DNA from: SpSt-501 sp037481615
GTDB lineage: Bacteria > Desulfobacterota > Desulfobacteria > Desulfobacterales > SpSt-501
NCBI GenBank assembly: GCA_037481615.1
Contig: JBBFLI010000004.1
Reading direction: 5' to 3' (one strand)
DNA: 64,000 nt
The position numbers and the translations under genes were made by a program. Positions 16,664 to 24,871 of this stretch are shown here, piece by piece; position 1 is the stretch's first letter, and every line of letters begins with the position of its first letter. The notes under the pieces were generated by a model. It saw only the letters and a program-made list of their open reading frames with translations. It was not told the DNA's origin and made no database searches.

Positions 16664-17665
16664 ATGCTTCGATGGAACGCCCCGTCGGCCCGCCTCCTCC
16701 TCGCTCTGGGAATCGCCTTCGCGGCGTTCTCGTGCACCTTCGTTCCCGAAAGGGCCTGGCAGGAGTCCCGGGAGCTTTCTCGGAGCGGCGAGCAGGAGCT
16801 CGCGCGCGGCCGCGCGGCGGAGGCCGAAAGCCGGCTGCTGGCGGCGCTCGCCCTGCGGGAGACGTATTTCGGCGCGGGCGACGACATCGCCGCCCGCCTG
16901 GAGGACGGCATCGGGGCCGCCCGGCTCGCCCGCGGCGAGCCGGCCGCAGCCGAGCAGAACTTCCGGCGGTCGCTCGCCGTCTATGTCGCCTTCGACTGCG
17001 TGAACGCCGATCGGGCCCGTGGGGTGCTTCACCTCGTCGAAGCGCTGTTGCGGCAGGAGCGGGCCCCCGAGGCGGCGCACCTCGTGGCCGCGGAGCGTGA
17101 TCTGGCCGCCGGGCGCCTCCCGCCGGAAGACGCGGCGCACCTCTGGCTGGACATCGCCTGGGCGGTCTCCGCGGTCGCCCCGGCCAGCCTCGGGGTCGCC
17201 CGCTGGGGGGTGGAGGAGGCGGCACACGGGCTTTTCGCCGGCGGCTCCCCGGCCGACGCCGCGTGGGGGTTTTACGTGGCGGGGATTCTGGCTCACGCCG
17301 CCGGCGACCCCCGGGCGGCCGCCGAAACTCTCGAGGAGGCTTTTCGCCTCAGCCTCGAACACCGGGGTCCCGTTCACCCCCTCACGCTCGCCTGTCAGGC
17401 CGCACGCGCCCGCGCCTGGGCCGCGGCGCTTTCCGAACCGGGCGCTCCCGCCACGGAGGCGGGCCCGCGCCGATCGAAATGGGAGGAGTTCCTCGCCCTC
17501 CTGGAACCCGGCCGGGATGCGGACTGGCGGCTGCGGAACCTCGAGAATCTCCTGGACGATCCCGTGGACGACGTGAAACATCGGCTGCACGGGATGCGCA
17601 TCGGAGCCTACCGGATGTTTCTGCCCGGCGCATGGATGCACGGCTCCGGGAACCCCTGCCCTTAG
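16664..17665 (+). CDS. Lipoprotein with TPR-like helical repeats
   Basis: A 333-residue protein with a signal peptide and lipobox ending AAFSC (Cys24), so it is expected to be lipid-anchored in the envelope. The mature part is Ala/Glu/Leu-rich paired helices (ELARGRAAEAESRLLAALA, ARGEPAAAEQNFRRSL, AGDPRAAAETLEEAFRLSL) typical of degenerate tetratricopeptide repeats, which act as protein-binding scaffolds. No enzyme motif is seen. It lies 19 bases after the larA-like gene and 17 before the Ntn-hydrolase gene. Its partner is unknown. Confidence 0.6.
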   Translation: MLRWNAPSARLLLALGIAFAAFSCTFVPERAWQESRELSRSGEQELARGRAAEAESRLLAALALRETYFGAGDDIAARLEDGIGAARLARGEPAAAEQNFRRSLAVYVAFDCVNADRARGVLHLVEALLRQERAPEAAHLVAAERDLAAGRLPPEDAAHLWLDIAWAVSAVAPASLGVARWGVEEAAHGLFAGGSPADAAWGFYVAGILAHAAGDPRAAAETLEEAFRLSLEHRGPVHPLTLACQAARARAWAAALSEPGAPATEAGPRRSKWEEFLALLEPGRDADWRLRNLENLLDDPVDDVKHRLHGMRIGAYRMFLPGAWMHGSGNPCP

Positions 17666-17682
17666 GACGCGGAGCCAAACCC

Positions 17683-18714
17683 ATGCATCCCCCTCGGGCG
17701 AGAGCACCCCTGCTCGGGAGCCTGCTGCTGGCGGCCGCCTTGGCCGTGCAGGCGGCCCCCCGGGCCGCGCACGCCTGCACCCTCTGGGCGGCGGCCGGGG
17801 AGGCGGTGGAGGGCGGCGGGGTGCTCGTCGCCAAGAACCGCGACTTCCGCCCCGATCACCGCCAGGAGATCGAAATCCTCCGCCCGCGGGAGGGCTGGGC
17901 GGCGCTCGTCCTGCGCGCGGTCGGCGGCGCGGAACCGGGGATCAAGGCCGGCATCAACGAGCGCGGCCTCGTGATCGTGAGCGCCACCGCGGGCGAGGTC
18001 CCGGCCGACGAACGCCGTCGCGCCGGCGGGGGTTCCGGGCTCATGGGCCGCCTGCTCTCCTCCTGCGGCGGGATCGACGAGGTGCTGCGGGAGACCGGAC
18101 ACTTCCGGCGGCCGGTCTTCTATCTCCTGGGGGACCGCGCGGGGGTCGCCGCCATCGAAGTCGCCCCGGACGGGAGCCTCGCCGTCGAACGTCTCGCCTC
18201 GGGGACGCTCTACCACGCCAACCACTACCGCTGGCTCGCCCGCGAAGGCCTTCCCCGGCCGCCCGGAGCGAGCAGCCGGGCGCGCGAGGCCCGCATCGCG
18301 GGGTTGCTCGCGACGGAAGCGGGACCCTTCACCGCGGAGGATTTTCTGCGCTGGAGCCGGGACCGCAGCGACGGCCCCGACCGCAGCCTGTGGCGCACCG
18401 GCCGGAACCCCCAGGCCGTGCGCACGCTCGCCACCTGGATCGCCCGCATCCCCCCCGGGGGCGACCCCGAAGTGACCGTCCGGATCGCCGATCCCGGAGA
18501 GCCCGAGCGCTTCTGCCGGATCGACGCCGGCCTGCTCCTGCGGCGGACCGCCGGCACGTCCCCGCCGCCCGGAAAGCCCCTCTGCCCTCCCTGCCCCGAC
18601 GATGGAGATCCGCGGGGCGCCGGCCTGCGGGGCGATCGACGGATTCCCCCCGGACGAAACGGGCTGCCCGCCCCATCCCCGGCGTTCCGCCAAACAGAAA
18701 GGACCTCGCCATGA
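17683..18714 (+). CDS. Secreted Ntn-hydrolase (C45/linear-amide hydrolase type)
   Basis: A 343-residue protein with a signal peptide ending AHA, so signal peptidase would expose Cys32 as the new N-terminus (CTLWAAAGEAVEGGG). An N-terminal Cys nucleophile is the defining feature of this family of amide hydrolases and acyltransferases (carcinine hydrolase, acyl-CoA:6-APA acyltransferase, choloylglycine-hydrolase-like). Other family blocks are VAKNRDF, INERGLVIVSA and YHANHY. The last 50 residues are Pro/Gly/Arg-rich and look disordered. Its stop overlaps the next start (ATGA). The substrate is an unknown linear amide. Confidence 0.7.
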   Translation: MHPPRARAPLLGSLLLAAALAVQAAPRAAHACTLWAAAGEAVEGGGVLVAKNRDFRPDHRQEIEILRPREGWAALVLRAVGGAEPGIKAGINERGLVIVSATAGEVPADERRRAGGGSGLMGRLLSSCGGIDEVLRETGHFRRPVFYLLGDRAGVAAIEVAPDGSLAVERLASGTLYHANHYRWLAREGLPRPPGASSRAREARIAGLLATEAGPFTAEDFLRWSRDRSDGPDRSLWRTGRNPQAVRTLATWIARIPPGGDPEVTVRIADPGEPERFCRIDAGLLLRRTAGTSPPPGKPLCPPCPDDGDPRGAGLRGDRRIPPGRNGLPAPSPAFRQTERTSP

Positions 18715-19547
18715 ACCGCTTTTCCCTTCCGGCCCGGCTTTTCGCCCTCTGGCTGCTCTTGCTTCCCTTCGGTCCCTGCTTCGCCGGGCCCGCCTCGGAC
18801 GAGGACTGGCGCCGGGCCCTCGCGGGCCCCTGGGTCGAGGCCTACGTCATGGGAGTCGAGCAGAAGACCTATCACCCGGACGGCGCCTTCGAGTCGCACC
18901 TGCGCATCCCGCTTCCCGAACGCGACCTCGAGATCCGCAGCAGCGGCTCCTGGTCGGTCGCCGACGGCCACCTGCAGCTCGTCGTGCGCGAATCCAGCCG
19001 GCCGGAGTTTCTCGCCCCGGGCAAGGAGAACCGCTTCCGGCTCGTTTCCCTCGAGGGCAAACGGCTGGTCACCGAGGATGCGGACGGGGTCGCGGGCGTC
19101 CTCTGCCGGCCCCTCGAACCGGAGCACCGGGCGCTGATCGAGCGCTACATCGACGAGGTCGAAGCGGCGCAGGTGAAAAAGGCCCTCGAAACCCAGCGCC
19201 GGGAGATGATCGAGCAGCTCAAGGCTTACGAGTACGCCGGCAAGTCCGAGGCCTCCGACCGGCTGCTCACCGAGCGCGTGCTCGCCTTTCTGGAAAAGGC
19301 GGGCCGTTTCGAGTCCTTCCGCGAATACTACATCTACCTCTACGGCAGCACCTTTTCCGCATCCGAAATCCGCGCCATCCTGGATTTCTACGCCTCGGAG
19401 GCCGGCCGCGCCATCCGCCGCAAACAGCCCGAGATCTTCGAGCGCGCCCAGCGGGACGCGCGAAACCGCATGGCGCTCATCTCCCCCGGGCTGAACCTGC
19501 TCATCCAGTCGACCCTGCGCGAGATCCAGCGGCCGGGCGGCTCCTGA
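18711..19547 (+). CDS. Exported DUF2059-domain protein
   Basis: A 278-residue protein with a signal peptide (hydrophobic to about residue 24, CFAGPA). Residues 30-140 form a beta-rich region of unknown type. The C-terminal 120 residues match DUF2059: helices around YYIYLYGSTFSASEIRAI and ILDFYASEAGRAIRRKQPE, the hallmark FYxSxxG segment of this helical family. DUF2059 proteins are mostly periplasmic and uncharacterised. It overlaps the Ntn-hydrolase stop by ATGA and lies 2 bases before the radical-SAM gene, so the three are surely one transcript. Confidence 0.7.
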   Translation: MNRFSLPARLFALWLLLLPFGPCFAGPASDEDWRRALAGPWVEAYVMGVEQKTYHPDGAFESHLRIPLPERDLEIRSSGSWSVADGHLQLVVRESSRPEFLAPGKENRFRLVSLEGKRLVTEDADGVAGVLCRPLEPEHRALIERYIDEVEAAQVKKALETQRREMIEQLKAYEYAGKSEASDRLLTERVLAFLEKAGRFESFREYYIYLYGSTFSASEIRAILDFYASEAGRAIRRKQPEIFERAQRDARNRMALISPGLNLLIQSTLREIQRPGGS

Positions 19548-19549
19548 CG

Positions 19550-20602
19550 ATGACCCCGGAAACCCTGCCCGGTCTGTTTCTCGATCTCGCGCTCACGAAC
19601 CGCTGCCCGCTGCGCTGCCGCTTCTGCAGCGTCTCCCGGGAGGCCGTCCCCGAACTGCCGGCCGCGGCCTGGGCCGGCCTCGTGGACGCGCTGGCCCGGG
19701 AGGTGCCGCTGCGGCTGGTCAGCCTCGAGGGCGGTGAGCCGCTGATCCGGGGGGATCTGCCGGAAATCCTCGAGGCCTGCCTCGAACGGGCCGAGGCGGT
19801 GAAGGTCGTGAGCGGCGGCAGCCTTCCGCTCTCGCGCATTCCCCCGGCCTTGCGGCGCGATCCGCGCTTCCTCCTCGAGGTGAGTCTCGACGGGCCGCCG
19901 CCGATCCACGACGGGTTGCGCGACGGAAGCTACCGCGCCGCGCGGCGGTTTCTCGAGCAGGCCCTCGAGGACGGGGTGCGCGTGCGCGTGCGCTCGGTCG
20001 TCTCCGCGGTGAACCGGGATGCGCTCCGGCCCTGGCTGGCGGCCCTCGACCGGGAAATCGCCGCCCACGGCCGTCCCGTCGGCTTCCGCTTCGACGCCCT
20101 GGTCGACCCCGCGCGCCTCGAGCGCACGGGCGGGCCGCGGTCGCGGCTCGGAACGCGGCGGCTGCCGCGGGGGGATCTCGTCCCGGCGCCGCGGGAGCTC
20201 TTCGAACTCTACGCGGCCCTCCGGCGCGGCGCTTTCGCGGCCCTGCGCCTCGAGCAGCCCGAGGCCCTGCGCGGCTGCGGTGCGGCGAAGCTCCCGGCCG
20301 CTTCCTTCGACCCCGCGGGGGGCTTTTCGCTTTGTTGCGAAGCGCCGGGCGGTTTCGGCTTTCTCGCGGAGCTGACCCCCGCCGGGTGCCTGCGGCGGAT
20401 CGAGCGCGCCTGGCGCCGCCTCCCCTGTCGGCGCTGCCCCCATTTCGCGGCCGCACGCTGCGAGGGCTGCTGGACGGGGCGCAAGTGCGGGCTCGCCCCC
20501 TCCACGCGCCGGAGGGGCTGCCGAGCCCTCTTTTCCCCGCCGACGGGGATGGCGCAAGACGACTCCCCCGGCACGATTGATCTTCCCGCCGAAACGAGCT
20601 AA
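19550..20602 (+). CDS. Radical SAM protein with SPASM-like C-terminal cysteines
   Basis: A 350-residue protein. The N-terminal CPLRCRFC (CxxxCxxC at residues 18-25) binds the radical-SAM 4Fe-4S cluster, followed by SLEGGEPLIRGDL, the SAM-binding GGEP motif. The C-terminal 90 residues hold about ten Cys, including a CRRC pair, a CEGC pair and single Cys in a pattern resembling a SPASM domain, which binds extra clusters in peptide-modifying and maturase enzymes. The substrate is unknown; no precursor peptide was recognised nearby. It follows the DUF2059 gene by 2 bases and precedes the glutamyltransferase by 11. Confidence 0.75.
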   Translation: MTPETLPGLFLDLALTNRCPLRCRFCSVSREAVPELPAAAWAGLVDALAREVPLRLVSLEGGEPLIRGDLPEILEACLERAEAVKVVSGGSLPLSRIPPALRRDPRFLLEVSLDGPPPIHDGLRDGSYRAARRFLEQALEDGVRVRVRSVVSAVNRDALRPWLAALDREIAAHGRPVGFRFDALVDPARLERTGGPRSRLGTRRLPRGDLVPAPRELFELYAALRRGAFAALRLEQPEALRGCGAAKLPAASFDPAGGFSLCCEAPGGFGFLAELTPAGCLRRIERAWRRLPCRRCPHFAAARCEGCWTGRKCGLAPSTRRRGCRALFSPPTGMAQDDSPGTIDLPAETS

Positions 20603-20613
20603 GCAGGGCGGCG

Positions 20614-22194
20614 ATGATTTCCTGGCGTTTTCCCTATCCTTCGCAGCGGATGCCCGTTTGCGCGCGAAACGTGGTGGCGACCTCGCAGCCGCTCGCCGCC
20701 CAGGCGGGCCTGCGGATGCTCTACCGCGGGGGGAACGCCGTGGACGCCGCCCTCGCCGCCGCCATCGCGCTGACCGTGGTCGAGCCGACCGGCAACGGGA
20801 TCGGCGGCGACGCCTTCGCCCTGCTCTGGGACGGGACCGCCCTGCACGGTTTGAACAGCTCCGGCCGTTCGCCCCGCGCCTGGAGCCGCGCACGTTTTGC
20901 GAACGCCTCCGTCATGCCCTCCGGCGGGTGGGACACGGTCACCGTCCCCGGGGCGGTGGCCGCCTGGGCGGAGCTCTCCCGCCGCCACGGGCGCCTCCCC
21001 TTCGCCGATCTCTTCTCCCCGGCGATCGAGTACGCCCGCGACGGCTTCCCCGTCGCCCCGATCACCGCGCGGCGCTGGCAGGAGTCGATGGCCTTCTATC
21101 CCCCCGGCAGCGAGATCCGTCGCGTCTTCTTTCCCGGGGGCCGCGCGCCCCGGCCCGGCGAGATCTTCCGCTGCCCGGAACAGGCCGAGACCCTCTCCGC
21201 GATCGCCGCCAGCCACGGCGAGGCGTTTTACCGTGGAGGGATTGCCCGCCAAATCGCCGCCTGCGCCGCCGCCGAGGGCGGGGCCCTGACCGCGGAAGAT
21301 CTCGCCGGGCACCGCGCCGATTGGGTCGAGCCGCTCGCCGTCGACTTCCGCGGGGTCCGCCTCCACGAGATCCCCCCGAACGGCCAGGGGATCGCCGCCC
21401 TGATCGCGCTCGGCATCCTCGAGCGGATCCCCTTCGAGCGCCATCCCGTCGATTCGCCGGACAGCCTGCACCTGCAGATCGAGGCCATGAAGGCCGCCTT
21501 CGACGACCTCTTCCGCGAAGTGGCCGACATCGACCACATGCGCGTGCGGCCGGAAGCGCTCCTCGAACCCGGGAGGCTCGCCGCCCGCGCCGCGGCCATC
21601 CGCCCCGACCGTGCCGCCCCGGCCCGCCCCGCCGACCCCCCGGCCGGCGGGACGGTGACGCTCGCCGCGGCCGACGCCGAGGGCCGCATGGTCTCCTTCA
21701 TCCAGTCCAACTACACGGGCTTCGGCTCGGGGGTCGTCGTCCCCGGCACGGGGATCGCCCTCCACAACCGCGGCCGGGGCTTCGTCCTGGAGGAAGGCCA
21801 CCCCAACTGCGTGGACGGGGGCAAGCGGCCGTTCCATACGATCCTTCCCGGCTTCGTCACCCGCGAAGGCGCCCCGGTGCTCGCCTTCGGCCTCATGGGG
21901 GCCCACATGCAACCCCAGGGCCACGTGCAGATGATGGTGCGGATCTTCGCCTACGGCCAGAACCCCCAGGCGGCCCTGGACGCCCCCCGCTGGCACGTCT
22001 CCGCCGACGGCAGCGTGCAGCTCGAGCCGGGGACCGCCGCGGGGGTTCTCGCGGAGCTCCGCCGCCGCGGGCACCGCGCCGAGGAAATCGCCTCGCGGGA
22101 CCTCTTCGGCGGCGGCCAGATGGTCTACCGGCTCGAGCAGGGCTACGCCGCGGCCTCCGACCCGCGCAAGGACGGCCAGGCCGTGGGGTACTAG
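20614..22194 (+). CDS. Gamma-glutamyltransferase family protein
   Basis: A 526-residue Ntn-hydrolase of the GGT family, made as a proenzyme and self-cleaved before a Thr nucleophile. The N-terminal blocks (ATSQPLAAQAGLRML, GGNAVDAALAAAIALTVVEP, GNGIGGDAFALLW) match the large subunit. The nucleophile is Thr347 in AGGTVTLAAAD. SNYTGFGSGVVVPGTGI is the small-subunit start. Unlike the periplasmic GGT of enteric bacteria it has no signal peptide, so it should act in the cytoplasm on gamma-glutamyl or related amides. The actual substrate cannot be read from sequence. It is part of the long plus-strand series. Confidence 0.85.
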   Translation: MISWRFPYPSQRMPVCARNVVATSQPLAAQAGLRMLYRGGNAVDAALAAAIALTVVEPTGNGIGGDAFALLWDGTALHGLNSSGRSPRAWSRARFANASVMPSGGWDTVTVPGAVAAWAELSRRHGRLPFADLFSPAIEYARDGFPVAPITARRWQESMAFYPPGSEIRRVFFPGGRAPRPGEIFRCPEQAETLSAIAASHGEAFYRGGIARQIAACAAAEGGALTAEDLAGHRADWVEPLAVDFRGVRLHEIPPNGQGIAALIALGILERIPFERHPVDSPDSLHLQIEAMKAAFDDLFREVADIDHMRVRPEALLEPGRLAARAAAIRPDRAAPARPADPPAGGTVTLAAADAEGRMVSFIQSNYTGFGSGVVVPGTGIALHNRGRGFVLEEGHPNCVDGGKRPFHTILPGFVTREGAPVLAFGLMGAHMQPQGHVQMMVRIFAYGQNPQAALDAPRWHVSADGSVQLEPGTAAGVLAELRRRGHRAEEIASRDLFGGGQMVYRLEQGYAAASDPRKDGQAVGY

Positions 22195-22204
22195 GCGGGA
22201 AGAC

Positions 22205-22549
22205 ATGGAGCCCAAGGTCGACTTCCGCCGCATCGCCTGCTACGAGGAGGAGCGCCGCGGGATCTTCATTCCCCGGCAACTCCTCGAGGACACCGCCTTC
22301 CGCCCGGGCGACCGCTTCTCGCTTCTGCCGCGGCCGACCCAGATCTTCTCGGTCACCCTGGTGCGGGACGCGGCCGGGGGGATTCTCTTCGACCGGCTCG
22401 GCATCTTCATCGAGCGCACGCGCCGCATCGACATCCTGCTCGGCGGGATCTTCGAGCGCTATGTCGTGCTGCTCGACCCCGCGTCGCCGGAGACGCTGCG
22501 CATCCGGCCGCTCGAGGTCCTGCTCGACGACGAACCGCGATGGTTCTGA
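22205..22549 (+). CDS. Conserved hypothetical protein, 114 residues
   Basis: A small soluble protein with mostly beta-strand character. Residues 20-45 (IFIPRQLLEDTAFRPGDRF) look like the first half of an AbrB/SpoVT swapped-hairpin domain, but the rest does not continue that pattern, and I do not claim DNA binding. The second half is acidic and hydrophobic (FERYVVLLDPAS). It lies 10 bases after the GGT gene and 28 before the DUF2520 gene. No Cys pairs or membrane segments are present apart from a single Cys near the start. Family unknown. Confidence 0.5.
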   Translation: MEPKVDFRRIACYEEERRGIFIPRQLLEDTAFRPGDRFSLLPRPTQIFSVTLVRDAAGGILFDRLGIFIERTRRIDILLGGIFERYVVLLDPASPETLRIRPLEVLLDDEPRWF

Positions 22550-22577
22550 TGCATCCCGGACATTCAGGAGGAAGGAA

Positions 22578-23468
22578 ATGAAACCCATCGGATTCATCGG
22601 CGCCGGCCCCGTGGGGACGACCTTCGGGGTGCGCCTTGCGGAACAGGGCTACCCCGTCGTCGGCGTGGCGGACCTCCGGGAGGAGAGCGCCGAGCGTTTC
22701 ACCCGGCTCGTCCCCGGAGCCCGACGCTTCGGCAGCGCCCAGGAGCTCGTCGACGCCGCGGAGGTCGTCTTCCTCACGACCGCCGACGACGCCATCGCCC
22801 CACTGTGTGCGGCGCTTCGCTGGCGACCCGGCCAGATCGCGCTCCACTGCAGCGGAGCGAGCACCGTCCAGGCCCTCGAGGCGGCGCGCGCCCAGGGGGC
22901 GCTCGTCGGCTCCATCCATCCCTGCCAAAGCTTCGCCGACGTGGAACAGGCGATCGCCCACCTCCCCGGTTCGACCTTCGCCATCGAGGCCGAGGAGCCC
23001 GTGCGCGGCCTGTTGCTCGACATGGCCCGGGCGCTGAACGGCGACACCGTGGTCCTGAGTTCGGAGGACAAGGTCCTCTACCACGCCGCCGCGGCCATCG
23101 CCTGCAACTACTTCACGACGATCGTGAAGATCGCGGCCGACCTGTGGACCCGCTTCGGCAAGACCCCGGCCGACGCCGTGAAGGCCTACCTGCCGCTCTT
23201 GCGCGGCACCCTCGCCAACATCGAGTCCGTCGGCTATCCCCGCTGCCTCACCGGCCCGATCGCCCGCGGCGATGTGGCCACCGTGCGGCGGCACCTGGCG
23301 GCGCTCGCCCGCCAGGCGCCGGAGATCGTCGCGCTCTACCGCGAGCTCGGCCGCCACACGGTCCCGATCGGCCGCGAGAAGGGGACGCTCGCGCCGGAGA
23401 AGGCCGAAGAGATCCTCCGTCTGCTCGCGGGCGGAGACGAAACAGCCCCCCGGAAACCGCAGACATGA
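22578..23468 (+). CDS. Rossmann-fold/DUF2520 NAD(P)-dependent oxidoreductase
   Basis: A 296-residue two-domain dehydrogenase. The N-terminus has the dinucleotide motif IGFIGAGPVGTTFG (GxGxxG, residues 4-17). The ALHCSGASTVQAL and GSIHPCQSF blocks are typical of the Rossmann-like plus DUF2520 family, and the C-terminal helical part (ACNYFTTIVKIAADLW) is the DUF2520 domain. It resembles 3-hydroxyacid dehydrogenases and ketopantoate reductases in layout. AGGAGGAAGGAA precedes the ATG. Because panB lies 7 kb upstream in the same series, a ketopantoate-reductase-like role is possible but unproven. It overlaps the HpaI-type aldolase by ATGA. Confidence 0.8.
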   Translation: MKPIGFIGAGPVGTTFGVRLAEQGYPVVGVADLREESAERFTRLVPGARRFGSAQELVDAAEVVFLTTADDAIAPLCAALRWRPGQIALHCSGASTVQALEAARAQGALVGSIHPCQSFADVEQAIAHLPGSTFAIEAEEPVRGLLLDMARALNGDTVVLSSEDKVLYHAAAAIACNYFTTIVKIAADLWTRFGKTPADAVKAYLPLLRGTLANIESVGYPRCLTGPIARGDVATVRRHLAALARQAPEIVALYRELGRHTVPIGREKGTLAPEKAEEILRLLAGGDETAPRKPQT

Positions 23469-24217
23469 TCCCGGACCTGAAATCGCGGATGCTCGCCGGC
23501 GAGCCCCTGATCGGGGCTTTCCTGTGCCTGCCTTCCCCCGAGACGGCCGAGATCTTCGCCGAATCCGGCTTCGACTGGCTGATTCTCGACACCGAGCACG
23601 GGCCCTACGACGTCCTCACCGCCCAGCGCATGCTGCAGGCGGTCGGCGGCCGCTGCCCCTGCGTCGTGCGCGTGCCCTCCTTCGAGGAGGTCTGGATCAA
23701 AAAGGCGCTCGACATCGGGGCCTCCGGCGTGCTCGTTCCGCTCGTGCGCACGGCCGCGGAAGCCGAGCGCGTCGCACGCGCCTGCCGCTACGCCCCCGAA
23801 GGCACGCGCGGCATGGGGGGGGCCCGGGCCCACCGCTACGGCCTCGGTTTCCGGGAGTATGTCGACGCGGCCAACCGGCGCGTGGCGGTCATCCTTCAGG
23901 CCGAGCACATCGAGGCCGTCCGCGCGATCGGCGAGATCGTGCGCGTCCCGGGGCTGGACGCCGTCTTCGTCGGCCCCTATGACCTCTCGGCCAGCCTGGG
24001 GAAACCCGGCCGCATCGACGATCCCGAAGTCGTCCAGGCCGTCCAGGCGGTGCGCGAGGCCGTGCTCGCGGCGGGGCTCGCCCTCGGCATCTACTGCGCG
24101 GATCCCCAGGCCGCCCGGCGCTACATCGCCCAAGGCTTCCGCCTGATCGGCTTCGGGACCGATCTCGGCCACCTCGTGCGCTCCCTGCGGGAGTCGCTTT
24201 CCGCCTTGCGGGCCTGA
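23465..24217 (+). CDS. HpcH/HpaI-family class II aldolase
   Basis: A 250-residue divalent-metal-dependent pyruvate aldolase of the HpcH/HpaI family. Conserved features are DWLILDTEHGPYD (residues 35-47), the substrate Arg in CVVRVP, LDIGASGVLVP, ILQAEHIEAV (metal Glu region) and VFVGPYDLSASLG with the metal Asp. Such enzymes split or form 4-hydroxy-2-oxoacids; the exact substrate is unknown. Length is standard (about 250). It is translationally coupled to the DUF2520 reductase, which suggests that the two act on one oxo- or hydroxyacid pathway. Confidence 0.85.
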   Translation: MIPDLKSRMLAGEPLIGAFLCLPSPETAEIFAESGFDWLILDTEHGPYDVLTAQRMLQAVGGRCPCVVRVPSFEEVWIKKALDIGASGVLVPLVRTAAEAERVARACRYAPEGTRGMGGARAHRYGLGFREYVDAANRRVAVILQAEHIEAVRAIGEIVRVPGLDAVFVGPYDLSASLGKPGRIDDPEVVQAVQAVREAVLAAGLALGIYCADPQAARRYIAQGFRLIGFGTDLGHLVRSLRESLSALRA

Positions 24218-24238
24218 ACCCGCGGGCCCCCGCCCCCC

Positions 24239-24871
24239 ATGGCCCTGCGGTGGATCGATTCCCCGACCGAACGCTCGAGCGCGGCGACCGACGTGTTGCT
24301 CGCCCTTCTTTGCGCCTTCTTCGCCCTGGCGATCGGCTTCTCCCCGGCCCGGGAGCCGCTTCGGCGCACCCTGTGGGCCATCCTGTTCGCCGGTGTCGGG
24401 GGGGCGGCGCTCGCGGGGGCGGTCTACCACGGACTCGTCCTCACCCCCCGCACGCGGCGCCGGCTGTGGCGGGCGGTGACGCTCGGCCTCGCCGTCGCCG
24501 CGGCGGCCTTCGCGGCGATCCTGGGGGCCGAAATCGGCGGGACCCTCTCCGCCGCCGTCGGGGCGGGACTTTTCGCGGCCGCCCTCCTCGGGTCGCTCGC
24601 CGCGGCAGCCCCCCCGTGGGGCTTCGCCGCGCAGAGCCTTCTCCAGGGGGCGCTGCTCGCCGTCGGAACGGCGGTCTGGGGCGGCCTCATCCCCGGCCGC
24701 GCCAACCCTGGGCTCGCCGCGGGATGCGCGGCGAGCCTCGCGGCGGGGCTCGTGCAGGCGACCCGGCGGGCGCGCCTGCGGCTTTTCTGGGAATTCGACC
24801 ACAACGGGCTCTTTCACCTGCTCCAGGCCGCGGGGCTCGCCCTCTTCGCCGCGGGGGTCCGATGGCCGTGA
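24239..24871 (+). CDS. Integral membrane protein, about six helices (DUF6962-like)
   Basis: A 210-residue hydrophobic protein with six to seven predicted transmembrane helices separated by short Arg-rich loops. The C-terminal FDHNGLFHLLQAAGLALFAAG stretch is a conserved feature of a small bacterial membrane family of unknown function. The His residues near helix ends (YHGLVL, NGLFHLL) could bind a metal, as in hemolysin-III-like proteins, but this is speculative. It overlaps the SMUG-type glycosylase gene by 10 bases. Confidence 0.55.
   Translation: MALRWIDSPTERSSAATDVLLALLCAFFALAIGFSPAREPLRRTLWAILFAGVGGAALAGAVYHGLVLTPRTRRRLWRAVTLGLAVAAAAFAAILGAEIGGTLSAAVGAGLFAAALLGSLAAAAPPWGFAAQSLLQGALLAVGTAVWGGLIPGRANPGLAAGCAASLAAGLVQATRRARLRLFWEFDHNGLFHLLQAAGLALFAAGVRWP

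Noticed and set aside
13989..20602. A RiPP system made of the Cys-tailed 127-residue protein and the radical-SAM gene
   Set aside because: The two are 5 kb apart with unrelated genes between, and the small protein looks like a folded domain, not a precursor peptide.
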